Below are positions 48,303-55,985 of a DNA stretch of 64,000 nt, piece by piece (the stretch's first letter is position 1; every line of letters starts with the position of its first letter). Below the pieces are notes generated by a model. That model saw only the letters and a list, made by a program, of their open reading frames with translations. It did not search any database and had not been told where the DNA came from. This DNA comes from Nocardioides coralli (GTDB lineage Bacteria > Actinomycetota > Actinomycetes > Propionibacteriales > Nocardioidaceae): assembly GCF_019880385.1 (NCBI RefSeq), contig NZ_CP082273.1:1860001-1924000 (forward strand), written 5' to 3'. Position numbers and translations under genes: made by a program.

Positions 48303-49550
48303 ATGACCGACTCCTGCTGCCCCGAGTACGCCGCGATGACGCGACGTGGCCTCTTCACCGGCGTCGCCCTGGCCGGTACCAGCACCCTGTTCGGCTCCAC
48401 CCTGCTGACCACGGCGGCCAGCGCCGCCGGGGTCGCCCGGTCGGTGCTGGTCGTGGTGTCGCTGCGGGGCGCGGCCGACGGGCTCTCGCTCGTGGTCCCC
48501 CACGCCGACCCGGTCTACTACTCCGCCCGGCCCCGCATCGCCGTACCGTCCAGCGCCCTGCTGGCCAAGGACGGTTTCTTCGGGCTCCACCCCGACCTCC
48601 GGCCGCTGCTCCCCTTGTGGCAGGCCGGGAGGATGGCGGCGGTCCACGCCACCGGGCTGCCGGTGGCGAACCGTTCCCACTTCGCGGCCATGGAGGAGGT
48701 GGAGGACGCCGACCCGGGGTCCTCGGCGCGCGTCGGCTGGCTGAACCGGCTGCTCGGGACCGACGGCGACCGCTCGCCGCTCCAGGGTTTCGCCGTCGGT
48801 GGCGGCGTCGCCCCGACCTCCCTGCTGGGACCCGAGCCGTTCCTCGCCGCCGACGACGTCGACGACCTGCGGATCGCCGGGGACGACGAGTGGGACCCGC
48901 AGGGTCGCCGCGTCCGGTCGCTGCAGACCATGTGGGACGGTGCGCCGGCCGAGCTAGGCGGGGCGATGCGGTCGGTGTTCCGCGCGATCCGCGACCTCCA
49001 GCCCGTCCGGCAGACGCCGGCCGGCCCCGCGAACGGCGCCAGCTACGGCAGCTCGGACCTCGGGAGGGCGCTGCAGACCGCGGCGCGCGTGATCAAGGGG
49101 AACGTGGGCGTGGAGGTCCTGACCGTCGACCACGGCGACTGGGACATGCACACCAACGTGGGGACGCTCGAGTGGGGACGGATGCAGAACCTCACCAAGC
49201 AGCTCGGCAGCGCCCTCGCCGGCTTCTTCACGGACCTGGGCAGCCACGGTGACAACGTGACGGTGGTCGTGCTCAGCGAGTTCGGCCGCCGGGTGAAGGA
49301 GAACGCCAACGTGGGTCTCGACCACGGTCACGGCAACGTCATGTTCGTCCTGGGGGCGGGGGTCCGGGGTGGGCAGTACTACGGCACGTGGCCGGGTCTC
49401 AGCGGCCAGCTCGACAGCGACCTGGTGGTGACCACCGACTACCGCGCAGTCCTGTCGGAGGTCGTGGCGGCCCGGTTCGACGTCAGCACCGCGTCGGTGT
49501 TCCCCGGCTACACCCAGGCCGAGAGCCTCGGGCTGATGAGGTCGTCCTGA
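48303..49550 (+). CDS. DUF1501 family protein, Tat-exported
   Basis: A 415-residue alkaline-phosphatase-superfamily-like protein. A twin-arginine signal is visible: MTRRGLFTGVALAGTSTLFG, ending near ASAAG. Family segments: GAADGLSLVVPHADPVYY, then HATGLPVANRSHFAAMEE, DHGDWDMHTN and FGRRVKENANVGLDHGHGN, the last holding likely metal ligands. It starts four bases after the DUF1800 stop and has family-like length. Confidence 0.87.
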   Translation: MTDSCCPEYAAMTRRGLFTGVALAGTSTLFGSTLLTTAASAAGVARSVLVVVSLRGAADGLSLVVPHADPVYYSARPRIAVPSSALLAKDGFFGLHPDLRPLLPLWQAGRMAAVHATGLPVANRSHFAAMEEVEDADPGSSARVGWLNRLLGTDGDRSPLQGFAVGGGVAPTSLLGPEPFLAADDVDDLRIAGDDEWDPQGRRVRSLQTMWDGAPAELGGAMRSVFRAIRDLQPVRQTPAGPANGASYGSSDLGRALQTAARVIKGNVGVEVLTVDHGDWDMHTNVGTLEWGRMQNLTKQLGSALAGFFTDLGSHGDNVTVVVLSEFGRRVKENANVGLDHGHGNVMFVLGAGVRGGQYYGTWPGLSGQLDSDLVVTTDYRAVLSEVVAARFDVSTASVFPGYTQAESLGLMRSS

Positions 49551-49626
49551 GGCCACCGGACGGTCGCGAGGTGGGTCAGGCCGAAGCCCACCCGCCTGAA
49601 CCATTCCCCCCGGGCCCGGCGAGGCG

Positions 49627-49632
49627 TAACGT
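49627..49632 (+). promoter_or_regulatory. -10 element of the MEDS-STAS gene
   Basis: TAACGT ends seven bases before the ATG at 49640; there is no ribosome binding site. Confidence 0.5.
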
Positions 49633-49639
49633 CAGGGCC

Positions 49640-50467
49640 ATGCGACCCCAGGGCGCCGCCGCCCACACCGGCGCCGACGGAACTCACCGATGCTTTGTCT
49701 ACGACGATGAACGACAGTTCCGTGCGCTGGCACGTCGCTTCCTCATCGAGGGCGCCCAACGAGGCGACCGCCTGTTGTGCGTGGGACCTCTCGCGGAGGC
49801 GACGGCCCACGACCCGGACGGCCTTCCCGACGCGGAGAGGCTCCTCTCCTCCGGCAGCCTGACCGTGGCGGCCGCCGACGCCGTCTACACCGGCGACCTG
49901 CGTGACCAGCTCACCTACTACGAGGACATGACCAGGAAGGCCCTCGCCGACGGCTACTCCGGCCTGTGGGTCCTCGCAGACCTGTCCGCCGTGGAGGACG
50001 TCCACCTGCAGCTGCGCTGGGAGCACCTGGCTGACTACTTCATGGGCACCGGTGCGGGCATGTCGGCGCTGTGCGCCTACCCCCGGGACGGGCTGTCGGC
50101 GTCGGGGCTGGAGGACCTGGCGGCGGTCCACCCCGCCAGCGGAGGAACGGCGACGGAGCCGGCGTTCCGCTTCTTCTTCGACCAGCACCGGCTGGTCCTC
50201 ACCGGTGAGCTCGACGCGTTCGGCGTGCACCGGTTCCAGCGGCTGCTCGACGCGAGCCACGCCGGCGAGGAGCCGGTGACGGTGGACGTCTCCTCGTTGA
50301 GGTTCATCGACGGGCACGCCTCGGTGGTCTTCGAGGCGTGGCTGCGCGACCTCGCGCGGCGGACGTCCGTCGAGCTGATCGGGGCGACTGACGCCTTCCG
50401 CCGACTTTGGGGGATTCTCGGGTTCTCGCGGTGGCTGCCACCTGCGCTGACCGAGGTGAGGACGTGA
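49640..50467 (+). CDS. MEDS-domain protein with C-terminal STAS domain
   Basis: A 275-residue signalling protein. Residues about 15-165 are a MEDS (DcmR-type sensory) domain: FVYDDERQFRALARRFLIEGAQRGDRLLCVG, DMTRKALADGYSGLWVLADL, then SALCAYPRDG. Residues about 175-270 are a STAS domain. Its loop reads VDVSSLRFIDGHAS, where SpoIIAA-type proteins have DSSG; the phosphorylated serine position looks replaced, so the usual on/off switch may be absent. It overlaps the next MEDS gene by GTGA. Confidence 0.8.
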   Translation: MRPQGAAAHTGADGTHRCFVYDDERQFRALARRFLIEGAQRGDRLLCVGPLAEATAHDPDGLPDAERLLSSGSLTVAAADAVYTGDLRDQLTYYEDMTRKALADGYSGLWVLADLSAVEDVHLQLRWEHLADYFMGTGAGMSALCAYPRDGLSASGLEDLAAVHPASGGTATEPAFRFFFDQHRLVLTGELDAFGVHRFQRLLDASHAGEEPVTVDVSSLRFIDGHASVVFEAWLRDLARRTSVELIGATDAFRRLWGILGFSRWLPPALTEVRT

Positions 50468-51417
50468 CCGGGGGTGCCGGCATGCCCGTCGCGAGCCTGG
50501 AGGGGTTCCGGCACGAGGCCTACGTCTACGACTCCCCCGCGCAGTTCGCCCGCGACATGACCAGCTTCGTCCTCGACGGCCTGCGGTCCGACGAGAACGT
50601 CGCTGTTGCGGAGACCCAGGACAAGATCGAGGTCCTGCGGGAGCACCTCGGCGAGGACGCCGGTGCCGTCGAGTTCTTCGACATGGTCGAGATCGGCCGC
50701 AACCCCGCCCGCATCATCGCGGTCTGGGAGGACTTCGTCCGCCGCAGCCAGGCCGCCGGGCGTGGCATGCGCGGCATCGGGGAGCCCGCCTGGCCCGGCC
50801 GGCGGTTGCTCGAGCTCGGTGAGTGCCGGCTGCACGAGCTCCTCCTCAACACCGCCTTCGACGGCGGTGCGCCGTGGTGGCTGGTCTGCCCCTACGACGC
50901 CACCCGGTTGCCGGAGGAGTCGGTCGTGGAAGCGCTGCGGACCCATCCCAGCCGTCTCGAGTCCGGGCTGAGCCACACCAACCCCGGCTACGACGCCGCG
51001 ACGGTCCACGAGGCGTTCGCCGAGCCCCTGCCCGCGCCACCCGAGCACGCGGTCGTGCACCACTTCGACGAGACCACGGTCGTCGGCGTCCGAACGGTCG
51101 TGGCCGACCACGCCGCCGCCCACGACCTGCCGCCCTCGACCCGGGACGCCCTCGTGCTGGCCGCGTGGGAGGTGGCCGTCAACAGCGTGCGGCACGGCGG
51201 TGGCGCCGGTTGGGTGCGGCTCTGGCAGGAGCCCGAGGTGCTCGTGTGCCAGTTCGAGGACGCGGGCCGCATCACCGACCCGCTGGTCGGTCGTCGGCCC
51301 CCGTCGCTCAACGGTCACGGCGGTCGCGGTGTCTACCTCGCCAACCACCTGTGCGACCTGGTGCAGCTGCGATCCAGCGCGGACGGGACCACGGTCCGGC
51401 TGCACGCCTGGCTCTGA
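50464..51417 (+). CDS. MEDS-domain protein with anti-sigma ATPase domain
   Basis: A 317-residue partner of the preceding protein. Residues about 10-190 are a MEDS domain (EAYVYDSPAQFARDMTSFVLDGLRSDENVAV). Residues about 210-315 are an RsbW/SpoIIAB-type ATPase: N box WEVAVNSVRHGG, G1 box FEDAGRITDPL, G2 box GHGGRGVYLANHLCD. Together with the MEDS-STAS protein this looks like a partner-switching module controlling a sigma factor not present nearby. The GTG start overlaps the upstream stop. Confidence 0.83.
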   Translation: MTGGAGMPVASLEGFRHEAYVYDSPAQFARDMTSFVLDGLRSDENVAVAETQDKIEVLREHLGEDAGAVEFFDMVEIGRNPARIIAVWEDFVRRSQAAGRGMRGIGEPAWPGRRLLELGECRLHELLLNTAFDGGAPWWLVCPYDATRLPEESVVEALRTHPSRLESGLSHTNPGYDAATVHEAFAEPLPAPPEHAVVHHFDETTVVGVRTVVADHAAAHDLPPSTRDALVLAAWEVAVNSVRHGGGAGWVRLWQEPEVLVCQFEDAGRITDPLVGRRPPSLNGHGGRGVYLANHLCDLVQLRSSADGTTVRLHAWL

Positions 51418-51457
51418 CACCGCTGGTCGGCGGGTCTGCGCTGGCGTCCCACCGCCC

Positions 51458-51498
51458 CCGGGACGGGGCCGCCGCCGCTCGGCGGGCGCCCGTCCCGG
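51458..51498. terminator. Bidirectional terminator between convergent genes
   Basis: CCGGGACGGG (51458-51467) and its complement (51489-51498) form a 10-bp stem, with an inner GCCGCCG/CGGCGGG-like extension, midway between the MEDS-ATPase and rhodanese stops. Confidence 0.7.
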
Positions 51499-51514
51499 TG
51501 CGGACTCGAGCGGG

Positions 51515-51892
51515 TCAGTCGGTCGCGGTCGGACGCCCCTCGGCGACCCAGGCCTTCATGCCGCCGTCGAGGTGGGCGATGTCGCGGTAGCCCAGCTCGC
51601 GGAGCGCCATGGTGGCGAGCGCCGAACGGCCGCCCGAGGCGCAGAAGAGGATGGTGCGGCGGTCGGGGTCGAACTCGGCGCGGTGGTAGGGGCTGGTCGG
51701 GTCAGCGTAGAACTCCAGCATCCCCCGCGGAGCCGACACCGAGCCGCTGATGTGTCCCCCCTCCCGCTCGCTCGGCTCGCGCAGGTCGACCAGCAGGCAG
51801 CCGCGCTCCTGCTCCACGGCGACCTCGGCAGGTGTCAGGTTCTCGATGTGCGACTTCGCTCTGGTGACGAGGTCGACGACGGTGGTGGTCAT
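51515..51892 (-). CDS. Rhodanese-like sulfurtransferase domain protein
   Basis: A 125-residue single rhodanese domain: CLLVDLREPSEREGGHISGSVSAPRG, then the active-site loop FCASGGRSALATMALRELGY with C84 as the persulfide cysteine. It probably carries sulfur or detoxifies thiosulfate or cyanide; the small loop points to a sulfur rather than phosphatase role. ATG at 51892 follows AAGGAG. Confidence 0.88.
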   Translation of the reverse strand: MTTTVVDLVTRAKSHIENLTPAEVAVEQERGCLLVDLREPSEREGGHISGSVSAPRGMLEFYADPTSPYHRAEFDPDRRTILFCASGGRSALATMALRELGYRDIAHLDGGMKAWVAEGRPTATD

Positions 51893-52008
51893 CTCGGGCT
51901 CCTTCGTGCGGTGAGTGGAACCCCAGCCTCGTTCGCGGCCGCGCCGACAGCATCCGTGGTGTCACCGTGGTTTTCGCGCTGCCCTACCGTCTTTCCCGGG
52001 GTTGCGAC

Positions 52009-54765
52009 TCAGGGCACCAGCTCACGGCGCACGGCCTCGCGCACGGCGGCCACGCGCGAGGAGCAGCCGAGCTTCTCCAGGATGTGCCGTACGTGCATGT
52101 CCACGGTGCGGACGCTGAGGAAGAGGGCCGCGGCGATCTCCCGGTTGGTCTGGCCGAGGGCCAGGTGGCGCAGCACCTCCAGCTCCCTGCGGGTCAGGCC
52201 GTGATCGGCCAGCTCCCGGGCTGCACGCCGACCGAGGCGGCGGTCGACGGGTTCACCGAGCGCCGCCAGCTCCTCGGCGCACGCCCGCGCGAGGGGACGG
52301 GCACCCAGCAGACGAGCCGTGTGGTGGGCGCTCGTCAGGTGGTGGATCGCCTCACGGCGCCGGCCCAGCGCCGCCTCGATCCGGCCCAGGCAATGGGTGG
52401 ACAGGGCCGACTCGTAGGGCGACCGCATCTCGGCGATCAGGTCGACGGCTCGTGTCATCAGGACGGCAGCTCGGTCGAGGTCGCCGTCCGCGGCGGCGAG
52501 CTCGGCCCCGCAGTGAGCCACCGTGGACAACACCTTGGGTGCAGTGTTGTCGCGCGAGCGCCGGGTCGCTGCACGGTGCACCTCCGCGACCTCCTCGGGC
52601 GAACCGACGCCGGCCACCCACGTCGCCGCCCAGCGGAGCGCTGGCAGCGAGTAGTGGCTCTCGTCACTGGCGGCGCACAGGACCAGCAGCCGGTCGACCA
52701 GCTGCCGGGTGGTCTGCTGGTGACCCTCGAGGGCGGCCAGCTGCGCCAGCCCCCACACCGCGCCGATCTCGATGCCGAAGACGGCGTAGGCCTGTCCGAA
52801 GTCGGCGGCCCGACGGAGTGCGCTGCGCGCACGGCGTACGTCGCCGCGCAGGGCTGCGACGAGCCCCGCCTCCTCATCGGCGACCCGCCGGACGAACACC
52901 TGCACGTCCTCGTCGCCCCGGACCCGGTCGCACACCTCGAGCACCCGGTCCCACTCTCCCATCAGCCGCGCCACGGGCGAGGTGCAGACGTAGCAGACGG
53001 TCTGCAGCTCCGCGAGGTCGTGACCGGCGCACAGGTCGACGGCCTGCTGGTAGGTCTCCAGGGCGGCCACGTAGTCAGAGGCGTACTCGAGCGCCTCGCC
53101 GAGCTCGTACACCGCCTCGGCGGAGGCGCCGGCGAGCTGCGCCGTCATCGCCTCCGCGACGGCCGCCCGCGCCAACGCCACTCCTCGCGCACCCTCGCCG
53201 AGGGCCGATCGGGTCGCTCCCTCCAGCGCCATCGCCGTCAGTGCCACGGTTCGCTTGCCGGCCGTGGTGGCCAGCCGACCGGCCGCTTCCGCCTCGTCCA
53301 GGGCGCGCGAGAGGAGACCGGCCGCCTTCAGCCGCTGGGCGAGCGCCAGCCGCTCCTCCGCGGCGGAGCCCGGGTCGTCCGCCGTCTCGTAGGCCTCGGC
53401 GGCCAGGTGACGGTGCTGCAGCGTGGCGTCGACGTCGCCGAGCATCTCGGCAGCGGTGGCCGCACGCCGGTGGGCGTGGGCCGCACGGGCCGTCGAACCG
53501 GCGACGCGGTGGTGGTCCGCGACCTCACGCCAGGTGCTGCTCGCCAGCTGGAAGTCGCCGTGCGCCTCACAGCAGTCGGCCAGCTGCTCCTGCGTGCGCA
53601 CGCGACCGTCCGGGTCGACGCCCGCCGGCCACAGCTCCAGCGCTCGTCGCGCAGCCACGGTCGCGTCGCGCAGTGCCTCCGCGGCGCAGTACTGCTCGAG
53701 GGCACGCAGGAACAGGTGACGGGCACGGTCCGGCTCGTGGGCCGCTGCCCAGTGCTCGGCGACCACTGACGGCGGGGAGGAGCGGCGTTCGAGGAGCTCG
53801 GCCACCTCGCGGTGGATGCGACGGCGCTGCGCCCACGGTGTCGCCCGGACCAGGGCCTCGCGCACCAGCCCGTGCCGGAATGCGGCGACCTCCTCGTCGA
53901 ACTCGACGAGTAGTCCGTCGTCGAGAAGTGCGTCGACGGCGAGGGGGTCGGTGAGAGCCTCGAGCACGGCCAGCTCGACCTGGGTGCCCAGCACGGCGGC
54001 GTACCGGACGGCGTCGGGGTGCTCGGCACGCAAGGTCTCGGTCCGTGCCAGGACGGCGTCCAGCAGGGTGTCGGGCAACGGGGCGTCCTGCCGTGGTGTC
54101 GTGTCGGCCTCCCGCGCGTCGAGGTGCGCGCGCAACAGCTCCTCGGCGAAGAAGGGGTTGCCGTCACTGCGACGGTGCACGACGTCCACCAGCGCGTCCT
54201 CGACGGGTCCGCCCGTGACCGCCTCGGCGAGAGCCCGGGTCTGGTCGGCGGTGAAGGGCTCGAGGACGATGCCGACGGGATCCCGTCGCCGGCGGAGCTC
54301 GGCACGAAGGGTGCGCACCGGGTGCTGCCTCGGCAGCTGGTCGGACCGGTACTCGACGATCACCAGCAGGGGCCGGTCGGCCAGGATCTCGTCGGCTCTG
54401 GCCAACAGCTCGAGGGTGGCCGCGTCCGCGTCCTGACAGTCCTCGAGGTGGGCCAGGCAGGGCTCCCGGCGCGACTCGGCGAGCAGGCCGTCGAGGATCG
54501 CCGTCGCCAGCTGCGGGCCCTCGACGGGCTCGGTGGGGGCGAACGCGGTCAGCGGGGCGTAGGCAGGAGCGCCGCGCATCGCCCGCGCGTGCACGACCCG
54601 GCCGTCGAACCGTTCCGCCACCCCGGTGACCAGCGACGTCTTGCCGACGCCGGCCTCGCCGCTGAGCAGCAGCACGCCGCCCTCGCCCGACGCGCAGCGT
54701 CGGACGCGGTCCTCCAGCATCGCCACCTCGGCCTCCCGGCCGATCAGGTGCACGCCGCGCGCCAC
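52009..54765 (-). CDS. Large LuxR-family ATPase regulator (LAL type)
   Basis: A 918-residue MalT/LAL-like regulator. Residues 1-250 are a STAND-type ATPase: Walker A GEAGVGKTS (36-44) and Walker B-like LLVIVEYRSD. The middle 500 residues are helical repeats rich in Ala, Leu and Glu, resembling TPR. The C terminus is a LuxR helix-turn-helix: LTRRELEVLRHLALGQTNREIAAALFLSVRTVDMHVRHIL. The ligand and targets are unknown; no obvious target operon is adjacent. GTG start set by the -10 at 54772. Confidence 0.88.
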   Translation of the reverse strand: MARGVHLIGREAEVAMLEDRVRRCASGEGGVLLLSGEAGVGKTSLVTGVAERFDGRVVHARAMRGAPAYAPLTAFAPTEPVEGPQLATAILDGLLAESRREPCLAHLEDCQDADAATLELLARADEILADRPLLVIVEYRSDQLPRQHPVRTLRAELRRRRDPVGIVLEPFTADQTRALAEAVTGGPVEDALVDVVHRRSDGNPFFAEELLRAHLDAREADTTPRQDAPLPDTLLDAVLARTETLRAEHPDAVRYAAVLGTQVELAVLEALTDPLAVDALLDDGLLVEFDEEVAAFRHGLVREALVRATPWAQRRRIHREVAELLERRSSPPSVVAEHWAAAHEPDRARHLFLRALEQYCAAEALRDATVAARRALELWPAGVDPDGRVRTQEQLADCCEAHGDFQLASSTWREVADHHRVAGSTARAAHAHRRAATAAEMLGDVDATLQHRHLAAEAYETADDPGSAAEERLALAQRLKAAGLLSRALDEAEAAGRLATTAGKRTVALTAMALEGATRSALGEGARGVALARAAVAEAMTAQLAGASAEAVYELGEALEYASDYVAALETYQQAVDLCAGHDLAELQTVCYVCTSPVARLMGEWDRVLEVCDRVRGDEDVQVFVRRVADEEAGLVAALRGDVRRARSALRRAADFGQAYAVFGIEIGAVWGLAQLAALEGHQQTTRQLVDRLLVLCAASDESHYSLPALRWAATWVAGVGSPEEVAEVHRAATRRSRDNTAPKVLSTVAHCGAELAAADGDLDRAAVLMTRAVDLIAEMRSPYESALSTHCLGRIEAALGRRREAIHHLTSAHHTARLLGARPLARACAEELAALGEPVDRRLGRRAARELADHGLTRRELEVLRHLALGQTNREIAAALFLSVRTVDMHVRHILEKLGCSSRVAAVREAVRRELVP

Positions 54766-54771
54766 AGCCGC

Positions 54772-54777
54772 ATCCTA
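54772..54777 (-). promoter_or_regulatory. -10 element of the LuxR-type gene, leaderless
   Basis: TAGGAT ends six bases before the GTG at 54765. Confidence 0.6.
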
Positions 54778-54916
54778 GGCAGCCGGAGCCGGTCGCGGGC
54801 CGGATCGACCCGGCCTCGGCGAACCGGAGGAGCACCCGTGAGGGAAGGAAGATGGCACGCCTGGCGCTGACCTCGTCGACCCCGGGCGCCTTGCCGTGCC
54901 TCCGCACACTGGAAAC

Positions 54917-55720
54917 GTGACCGAGCCGCGACCCTCCGTCCCGGTGGAGCCTGTCAGCGAGGACGCTCCACCGTTGCGGGGTCCGGTCGTCATGTCACAG
55001 GACTGGCGGGACCTGGCCTACCTGCACTGGGCCGTGGACCCCGACCGGGTGGCCGACCGGATGCCGGCCGGCGTACGCCCCGACGAGCACGACGGGCGGA
55101 CCTACGTCGGGCTCGTGCCCTTCACGATGGTCGGCGCCGGACTCGGGCGTGGTCCGGCCGTCCCCTGGCTCGGCACCTTCTACGAGACCAACGTCAGGCT
55201 GTACTCCGTGGACACGACCGGTCGCCGTGGCGTGGTGTTCCTCAGCCTCGACAGCAACCGGCTGGGCGTGGTCGCGGGCGCGCGGCTCGCCTTCGGCACC
55301 CCCTATCGCTGGGCGCGGATGAGCCACGCCGTGACGGACGCCGGGCGAACCCCCGGGTCCCGCGAGGGCGAGGTGCACACCTGGTCGGCGGTGCTGCGTG
55401 ACCGGCTCGCCCGGCCCCGCGGGGCGACGAGCCGGGTCCGGCTCCGCGTCGGTGCGCCACGGGAGCCCACGCCCCTCGACCTGTTCCTGTCCGCACGGTG
55501 GGGCCTGCACACCCGGGTGGCACGGCGCACCCGCTATGTGCCCAACCAACACCCGCCCTGGCCGCTGCACGCCGGTGAGCTGCTCGAGCTGGAGGACCAG
55601 CTCGTGACCTCGGTCGGCTTTCCCGACCTGGCCGCCCGCCCACCCGACCACGTGGCCTTCAGCCCAGGTGTCCACACGGTCTTCGGGCTGCCGGTCGACG
55701 CCCGGCGTCCGCGCCGCTGA
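54917..55720 (+). CDS. DUF2071 (YqjF-like) protein
   Basis: A 267-residue DUF2071 protein: MSQDWRDLAYLHWAVDPDRVADRMPAGV, then VGLVPFTMVGAG, FYETNVRLYSVD and GVVFLSLDSNRLGVVAGARLAFGTPY. The family resembles acetoacetate decarboxylase-like beta folds but has no known reaction. The GTG at 54917 is the only likely start giving the usual N-terminal approach to MSQDWRDL; no clear ribosome binding site. Divergent from the LuxR-type regulator, which could control it. Confidence 0.83.
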   Translation: MTEPRPSVPVEPVSEDAPPLRGPVVMSQDWRDLAYLHWAVDPDRVADRMPAGVRPDEHDGRTYVGLVPFTMVGAGLGRGPAVPWLGTFYETNVRLYSVDTTGRRGVVFLSLDSNRLGVVAGARLAFGTPYRWARMSHAVTDAGRTPGSREGEVHTWSAVLRDRLARPRGATSRVRLRVGAPREPTPLDLFLSARWGLHTRVARRTRYVPNQHPPWPLHAGELLELEDQLVTSVGFPDLAARPPDHVAFSPGVHTVFGLPVDARRPRR

Positions 55721-55723
55721 GGA

Positions 55724-55900
55724 TCAGTGGCGTTGCATCTTCGCGTCGAGCTCCGCGAGGAGCTCCGGCGTGACCTCGGTGATCCCGTGGACGGTCGCGG
55801 CGTGCTCGGCGATCTCTCTCAGCATCTGCTGCCGGTCGACGTTCTCGAACCGCGCGGTGCAGCCGGGGATCACGTCGTTGCAGGCCAGCGTGTAGGTCAT
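55724..55900 (-). CDS. DUF1059-like small protein
   Basis: A 58-residue protein: MTYTLACNDVIPGCTARFENVDRQQ then EHAATVHGITEVTPELLAELDAKM, matching the short DUF1059 family, which carries two cysteines near the N terminus. ATG at 55900 is preceded by GGAGGG. It is convergent with the DUF2071 gene, with three bases between stops. The role is unknown. Confidence 0.8.
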   Translation of the reverse strand: MTYTLACNDVIPGCTARFENVDRQQMLREIAEHAATVHGITEVTPELLAELDAKMQRH

Positions 55901-55985
55901 CTCGCCCTCCCTGTGCCGGGGCGGCCGCCTTCCGGCCACCCGGTGGCTGCCCCCCATCATGTCACCGCGACCCCGGTGCGGGGCG

